Source: JAQVHD01 sp035369485 | GTDB taxonomy: Bacteria; Patescibacteriota; Minisyncoccia; UBA6257; JAAZHW01 | Length of the DNA: 9,945 bases | Reading direction: 5' to 3' | Assembly: GCA_035369485.1 (NCBI GenBank) | Contig: DAOSMC010000014.1 | Span: 1-9,945 of the forward strand | Shown: piece after piece, positions 6,461 through 9,945 of the stretch | Numbering within the stretch: the stretch's first letter is position 1 | Layout of the letters: each line of letters begins with the position of its first letter | Position numbers and translations under genes: made by a program | The notes under the pieces: generated by a model | The model's input: only the letters and a program-made list of their open reading frames with translations | Databases searched by the model: none | Told to the model about the DNA's origin: nothing

Positions 6461-6488
6461 ATTATATTTATTTTTAAAAAAATGTCAA
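6461..6488 (-). promoter_or_regulatory. Consensus promoter of the surface protein gene
   Basis: Perfect TTGACA (6488-6483) and perfect TATAAT (6466-6461) with a 16-base spacer made of seven T then A-rich sequence. A second TATAAT overlaps at 6461-6456 but at a poor distance. This is the strongest promoter in the window by match. A run of seven G (minus strand) lies just upstream at 6497-6491. Confidence 0.85.
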
Positions 6489-6507
6489 CACCCCCCCTTG
6501 CTGACAG

Positions 6508-7551
6508 CTAAAATTCTTTCTTTAAAGCTAAATCTAGGATTTTTAAAATTAAATTTTCGTAAGACATTCCTCCTGTTTTTGCTTCGCGCGCTAATCCACC
6601 GTCTTCGGAAATATCAGGATTAGGATTTAATTCCAATACATAAATTTTATCTTCCTTTTCGTCATAACGTACATCTAATCGGGCATACCCCTGACAACCA
6701 AAAATTTTATAGCATTTCTTCGAAATTTCTTCTAGGTCCTTCTGCAGCTTATCGCTGATGTTAGCTGGACAAATCACTGGCGTTTTTTTAAAAACAATAC
6801 TCTGTTTCACCCATTTTGCTCGATAACTAACCACTCTAGGGATATTAGGAGGTAATTCACTAAAATCAATTTCGGCAATAGGTAGAACAGTTAATTTTTT
6901 ATTGCCTATAATACCGATGTTAAATTCGCGGCCATCAATAAATTCTTCAACCAGCGCCTCTTGTTGATAGACGTCAAGAATGTGACTTATTTGCTCTTTT
7001 AATTCTTCTTCATTTTTTACCACTGAGCGCTCTTTTATTCCTACACTGCCATCTTCTCGAATGGGCTTCACGATTAATGGAAATCTTAAGGTAGGATTGA
7101 GTTTTCTATTACAATTATTAAAAACTTGCCACTTTGGTGTCAAAATGCCGTTATAAGTTAAAATTTCTTTGGCTCGAGCTTTATTTTGACAAAGCGCTAA
7201 CGTAAAATAATTATTTCCGGTATAAGGAATCTTTAAAATATCAAACAGCGCTGCTACATGAGGTTCTAAGCGCGGATCATCATAAAAACCATCATCAGCT
7301 AAATTAAATATGAGGTCCGGTTTTTCTATTTTTAATTGTTCAAATAAATCAATATCTATCTGCAATATTTTTACTTCGTGGCCGAACTTATCAAGAATTT
7401 TTTTAATAGCCAAAGCATCATCGAGATTAACACGCCCATATGTATCAACTTGAGTTTGAGTGGTAGAACTTTCAGGAATAATAGGGTCTTCGTTTGTATT
7501 ATTGATTTTTTTAAAACCTTTTAAGTTTCTTGCAACGATAATAATTTTCAT
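6508..7551 (-). CDS. D-Ala-D-Ala ligase-like ATP-grasp enzyme
   Basis: The 347-residue product has the ATP-grasp ligase fold related to Ddl, which joins two D-alanines for peptidoglycan. Visible are IPYTGNNYFTLALCQNKARAKEIL (about 108-131, as in Ddl IPYTG...DK), the ATP-binding K162 in PLIVKP, VEEFIDGREF (201-210), and the metal ligands D293, E307 and N309 in GYARLDVRYD and VLELNPNPD. GGMSYENLI near the end also matches Ddl. Two things differ: the usual NTxPGMT becomes NPNPDIS, and an extra stretch (about 12-40) replaces the Ddl N-terminal glycine loop. Related ATP-grasp proteins with this variant are not all proven Ddl. An alanine racemase in the same operon supports a D-Ala role, but another carboxylate-amine ligation is possible. 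The start overlaps the upstream gene stop as ATGA, giving translational coupling. Confidence 0.85.
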   Translation of the reverse strand: MKIIIVARNLKGFKKINNTNEDPIIPESSTTQTQVDTYGRVNLDDALAIKKILDKFGHEVKILQIDIDLFEQLKIEKPDLIFNLADDGFYDDPRLEPHVAALFDILKIPYTGNNYFTLALCQNKARAKEILTYNGILTPKWQVFNNCNRKLNPTLRFPLIVKPIREDGSVGIKERSVVKNEEELKEQISHILDVYQQEALVEEFIDGREFNIGIIGNKKLTVLPIAEIDFSELPPNIPRVVSYRAKWVKQSIVFKKTPVICPANISDKLQKDLEEISKKCYKIFGCQGYARLDVRYDEKEDKIYVLELNPNPDISEDGGLAREAKTGGMSYENLILKILDLALKKEF

Positions 7552-8198
7552 AAAGAAATTTTTAATTTATTTTTATAATACAAAACTATTATAGCATGAA
7601 TTTTCTGATAAAGAAAAACGTTCTTGGGAATTTTTTTTACAAAATATTGTTGAAGTTCTGAATAATTTCTTTTCCCGCTCGGAATACTAATTTTAAATTC
7701 TTTAATCCAGCGCTTAGTATAAGCATCCACAACAAATACCAAACGATTAAAAGCATAAAGTAAGATTGAGTCAGCGGTTTCAAATCCCACTCCTTTAATT
7801 TGAAGTAGTTGGTTTCTTAAAATATAAGCAGGCTCTTTTTCAATATTTTTTATTCCCCCTTTTTGAATAAAAAATTTAGCTACATTTTTTAAATATTTTG
7901 CCTTAATTTGATAAAATCCCGCTGGTCGAATTAGTATTTTTAATTTATTAAGCGGTGTTTGATATATGGCTAACAATGAATCTTTTTGGGCATTCTTTAA
8001 ATTAGCCATGGCTTGCTCAACATTATTCCAATTTGTTTGTTGAGTCAAAATTGACTCAATAATTACCCATTCTTTTTCCTTTAATGTTTTTCTCGGCTTA
8101 CACCATAATTGCCATTGGGAATCTTCTATTTTTATTTGTTTTTGGGCTTGATGATAAAAAGATAAAATTTTATTTAGCAAGTTGTATGAATCAAACAA
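7548..8198 (-). CDS. HhH-GPD DNA glycosylase, MagIII-like (3-methyladenine glycosylase of the endonuclease III superfamily)
   Basis: A base-excision repair glycosylase of 216 residues. It has ILTQQTNWNNVEQAMANL (50-67), typical of the endonuclease III fold, RPAGFYQIKAKYL (91-103), the helix-hairpin-helix QIKGVGFETADSILLYA (133-149) and the catalytic Asp D158 in VFVVDAYTKR. Position 140, where endonuclease III has its catalytic Lys, is Glu, so it should be a monofunctional glycosylase without lyase activity. The protein ends at KNKLKISL with no Cys cluster, so there is no 4Fe-4S. Length, missing cluster, Glu and C-terminus recall Helicobacter MagIII, which removes 3-methyladenine; this comparison is from memory. 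The start MFDSYNLL fits that family and overlaps the upstream gene by 25 bases. Confidence 0.85.
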   Translation of the reverse strand: MFDSYNLLNKILSFYHQAQKQIKIEDSQWQLWCKPRKTLKEKEWVIIESILTQQTNWNNVEQAMANLKNAQKDSLLAIYQTPLNKLKILIRPAGFYQIKAKYLKNVAKFFIQKGGIKNIEKEPAYILRNQLLQIKGVGFETADSILLYAFNRLVFVVDAYTKRWIKEFKISIPSGKRNYSELQQYFVKKIPKNVFLYQKIHAIIVLYYKNKLKISL

Positions 8199-8554
8199 TT
8201 AACTCTTTTTCCCTCGTCGACCAATTGATTATAAAGCGCCACAGATTGAGGCGTATAACCAATAATAAGTTGAATCCCTCTTTCTTTGGCTTCTTGATCT
8301 AGTTTATCATCAACACGCAAAACGCCATTAAAACCATTGCCAATAATGACTACTTCTGGATTAGCGGCAAATAGCATCTCTTTTTCCCAATCACCAATAA
8401 AGTGTGACGAATTAAACATCTCCTTCAATTTTTCTTCATCGCGTTCAAAAACTTGATTATTAGAAATCAATATCTGATGAAATTTTTTCCCACCCACACT
8501 AATTTCTCCAAATTCACAATGATCAATTTTAATTTTATTTTGATTTTTTAACAT
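8174..8554 (-). CDS. Mth938/NDUFAF3-family protein (function unknown)
   Basis: The 126-residue product is a full-length single Mth938 domain. Clear signs are the early FGEISVGGKKF, WEKEMLFAANPEVVIIGNGFNGVLRV in the middle, and the C-terminal block GIQLIIGYTPQSVALYNQLVDEG with the usual ending LIHTTC. The family includes the human complex I assembly factor NDUFAF3 and many bacterial and archaeal proteins of unknown role; no catalytic residues are agreed. It is soluble, with no signal or membrane segment. It sits between the small basic ORF, which it overlaps by 20 bases, and the glycosylase gene, which it overlaps by 25. The tight packing indicates co-transcription but not a shared function. 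Confidence 0.88.
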   Translation of the reverse strand: MLKNQNKIKIDHCEFGEISVGGKKFHQILISNNQVFERDEEKLKEMFNSSHFIGDWEKEMLFAANPEVVIIGNGFNGVLRVDDKLDQEAKERGIQLIIGYTPQSVALYNQLVDEGKRVNCLIHTTC

Positions 8555-8663
8555 GTTGTTTGTGTACGACGCTTTTTAATCTTGCTGGACGTACAACAGC
8601 AAGACTTTTTTTAAGCCGTTCGGTTTGGATAACTTTTAAATTTTTTTTAATTTTTTTACTCAT
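8535..8663 (-). CDS. Possible small basic protein (42 residues), unassigned
   Basis: An ATG at 8663 opens a 42-codon frame ending TAA at 8535. The product starts MSKKIKKNLKVIQTERLKK, contains SLAVVRPARLKSVV and ends HVKKSK. It is about one third Lys/Arg, with no acidic residue after Glu15. I recognise no family; a nucleic-acid-binding or ribosome-associated peptide would fit the charge, but this is only a guess. For it: it starts three bases after the stop of the GerMN gene, it overlaps the next gene by 20 bases like its neighbours, and it fills what would be a 112-base hole in a packed operon. Against it: it is short, A-rich sequence easily gives Lys-rich frames, no Shine-Dalgarno is seen, and a hairpin lies inside. 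Confidence 0.45.
   Translation of the reverse strand: MSKKIKKNLKVIQTERLKKSLAVVRPARLKSVVHKQHVKKSK
8581..8612 (+). terminator. Plus-strand terminator-like hairpin inside the small ORF
   Basis: CTTGCTG (8581-8587) and CAGCAAG (8597-8603) form a perfect 7-bp stem with a 9-base loop, followed on the plus strand by AC and seven T (8606-8612). No plus-strand gene is seen nearby for it to terminate. On the minus strand the hairpin has no T tract after it. It may block antisense transcription or be chance. Confidence 0.4.
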
Positions 8664-8666
8664 AAT

Positions 8667-9497
8667 TTATGGTTGTAAAATATCTTCCGCTTGACTGTTG
8701 ATAGAAATGACAACGTCGTTAATGGATGGAAATTGTTTTAATGTTTCTGTAATCTGAGCTCGAATGGCAGAAACTCGGCACGAACCTCCAACTTGAAATT
8801 CTAATTGCTCATCAAAATCAACATAAGCTATGCCATCTTTTATATCAATAGAGTTGATTTTAACATTAGGGTTAATGCTTGTAAAGTATCCCTGATCTTT
8901 TTCTGCTTCGCTTACTCCTTTTAATAATTCTTCTAACGCAGCTCTGGCAACAGCCGAAGTTTTAACTATTTCTCGTTCCACCGGAAAAACTTTATTACAA
9001 GAAATTTCTTGATCTAATTTGCTATTATTAAAGAACACCTTAACTGTCATAGTGGCCGGTTGTTGAAATTTTAGAGGCACCATATAATATAAGTTCTTTT
9101 CTGCTAAACCTGACGGATTATCATTTTTTAAAACAAGATAACCGCTTTCAATAGATGGAATAAAATCCACTTCTCCAGAAAAAGGGACAAATTCATTAGT
9201 CATCCAATCTCCTTGAGCAGTGATAACCCCCGATGTCACTGTAGCCAAATCTGACGATAAAATATAATATGGAGCGGTACCTTCAAAAAACCAACTGCCC
9301 CGCGCTTCGCCTTTAATGGTGAATCGTCCTGTAATCAATTCGTTAGGTTGAGGACTAAATAAATGAATTATGTCTTCTTCGTTTTGAAATTGCGACATTT
9401 CTGTTTTTTGGATTTTGTTTTGTTGATATAAAAACAAAACTCCGATAATAACAAGAATAATAATAGCGATTAAAATTAAAAGTTTTGAATTTTTCAT
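8667..9497 (-). CDS. Membrane-anchored Gmad2-GerMN domain protein
   Basis: The 276-residue product starts MKNSKLLILI and has one N-terminal transmembrane segment (about 5-24) without a lipobox Cys, so it is an anchored extracytoplasmic protein. A Gmad2 immunoglobulin-like domain (about 43-143) follows, with LFSPQPNELITGRFTIKGEA, SWFFEG and GDWMTNEFVPF. A GerMN domain (about 150-272) shows VKVFFNN, the helix AVARAALEELLKG and IAYVDFDEQL. In Firmicutes these domains occur in spore germination and sporulation proteins; here, without other spore genes, a general envelope role is more likely, but unproven. An in-frame ATG at 9530 would overlap alr by 14 bases and put polar residues before the membrane helix, so the ATG at 9497 is preferred. 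It follows alr by 19 bases. Confidence 0.88.
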   Translation of the reverse strand: MKNSKLLILIAIIILVIIGVLFLYQQNKIQKTEMSQFQNEEDIIHLFSPQPNELITGRFTIKGEARGSWFFEGTAPYYILSSDLATVTSGVITAQGDWMTNEFVPFSGEVDFIPSIESGYLVLKNDNPSGLAEKNLYYMVPLKFQQPATMTVKVFFNNSKLDQEISCNKVFPVEREIVKTSAVARAALEELLKGVSEAEKDQGYFTSINPNVKINSIDIKDGIAYVDFDEQLEFQVGGSCRVSAIRAQITETLKQFPSINDVVISINSQAEDILQP

Positions 9498-9516
9498 ATG
9501 ATATAAATAATCGACT

Positions 9517-9945
9517 TTATTTAATAACACGTTTAATCTGCGGTGATAAATGCACTAGAATCTCATAGGGAATCGTATTGCCTGTTTTTGCAACATAATT
9601 AAATGAATTCATTTTATTAAGATCATCAGAAAACACCTCTACCTCTTCTTCTAATTTTATTTCATCAATCGATGAAATATCTACAACCGTTAAATTCATA
9701 CTCACTCGACCAATAATTTTTAAAGGTTGGTCGTGATAATAAAAATAGCCGATATTGCTGAGATAGCGAGGAACTCCTTCATAATATCCACAAGGGACAA
9801 CAGCTATTTTTGTGTCTCGATCGGCAATCCATGTAAAACCATAGCCGACTCCTTCTTTTTGAGGAACGGTTTTAATATTTACGGTCTTGGCCCAAAGCGA
9901 TAAAACAGGTTTAATATTTAGATTTTTTTCCGCCGAAGCATCAAA
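9517..9945 (-). CDS. alr: Alanine racemase, C-terminal part (cut by the window edge)
   Basis: The frame is open to the window edge, giving the last 142 residues. Alanine racemase is a PLP enzyme converting L-Ala to D-Ala for peptidoglycan. The visible part is the C-terminal beta domain: IKPVLSLWAKTVNIKTVPQK, then VGYGFTW with the catalytic Tyr, the family motif VVPCGYYEGVPRYLSN, IIGRVSMNLTVVDIS, and the ending GNTIPYEILVHLSPQIKRV. The SMD motif common in the family reads SMN here, a change in the region that contacts the catalytic Tyr of the partner subunit. The N-terminal barrel with the PLP Lys lies outside. It heads the visible minus-strand operon that ends with the Ddl-like ligase. Confidence 0.95.
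   Translation of the reverse strand, partial: FDASAEKNLNIKPVLSLWAKTVNIKTVPQKEGVGYGFTWIADRDTKIAVVPCGYYEGVPRYLSNIGYFYYHDQPLKIIGRVSMNLTVVDISSIDEIKLEEEVEVFSDDLNKMNSFNYVAKTGNTIPYEILVHLSPQIKRVIK

Noticed and set aside
7548..7620. Possible frameshift at the end of the glycosylase gene that could have removed an iron-sulfur cluster
   Set aside because: The ending KNKLKISL, the total length and the missing cluster fit the MagIII branch, and the stop overlaps the next start in a normal ATGA arrangement.
1..9945. Recoded UGA (as Gly in some Patescibacteria groups)
   Set aside because: The glycosylase gene ends at a natural family end with TGA, the Trp residues I spot-checked use TGG, and no in-frame TGA was needed to explain any conserved region.
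1..9945. CRISPR arrays, tRNA or rRNA genes, transposases, integrases or att-like repeats
   Set aside because: None seen on reading both strands; the only tandem repeat is the coding Pro-Thr tract.

Overview
The window looks like a piece of a low-GC, compact, small-genome bacterium assembled from a metagenome. A member of the Candidate Phyla Radiation (Patescibacteria) is my best guess, from the gene style rather than any single marker. The signs are a Lys-rich N-terminus on the main sigma factor, a single-pass surface protein with long Pro-Thr linkers, a Gmad2-GerMN membrane protein, tightly overlapping genes and almost no Shine-Dalgarno sequences. UGA appears to be an ordinary stop. Two runs of exactly 100 N (2007-2106 and 5780-5879) are assembly gaps, almost certainly of placeholder length.

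Layout. Positions 1-1082 hold the rplJ-rplL (L10, L7/L12) operon on the minus strand, with a strong promoter and an L10-type autoregulatory RNA leader. A lone NlpC/P60 peptidase gene on the plus strand follows (1257-1781). It converges on a minus-strand dnaG-rpoD pair (1830-4015), the core of the classical macromolecular synthesis operon; most of rpoD is lost in the first gap. Then comes a large surface protein gene (4121-6412) with two copies of a Cys-containing domain, Pro-Thr hinges and a C-terminal membrane anchor. It has its own near-consensus promoter. From the right edge down to 6508 runs a packed minus-strand operon: alanine racemase (partial), a Gmad2-GerMN membrane protein, a possible 42-residue basic peptide, a Mth938-family protein, a MagIII-like DNA glycosylase and a Ddl-like ATP-grasp ligase.

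How they work together. The left half is core information processing: ribosomal stalk, primase and sigma factor. The right half concerns the envelope. Alr and the Ddl-like ligase could supply D-Ala-D-Ala, the NlpC/P60 enzyme could trim peptidoglycan, and the GerMN and Pro-Thr proteins would sit at the surface. No mobile element, CRISPR array, tRNA or rRNA was seen. I did not find a clearly new multi-gene system. The best leads are the L10 leader with a terminator hairpin sharing its closing stem, the promoter-hairpin arrangement before the surface protein gene, and the unassigned small ORF.
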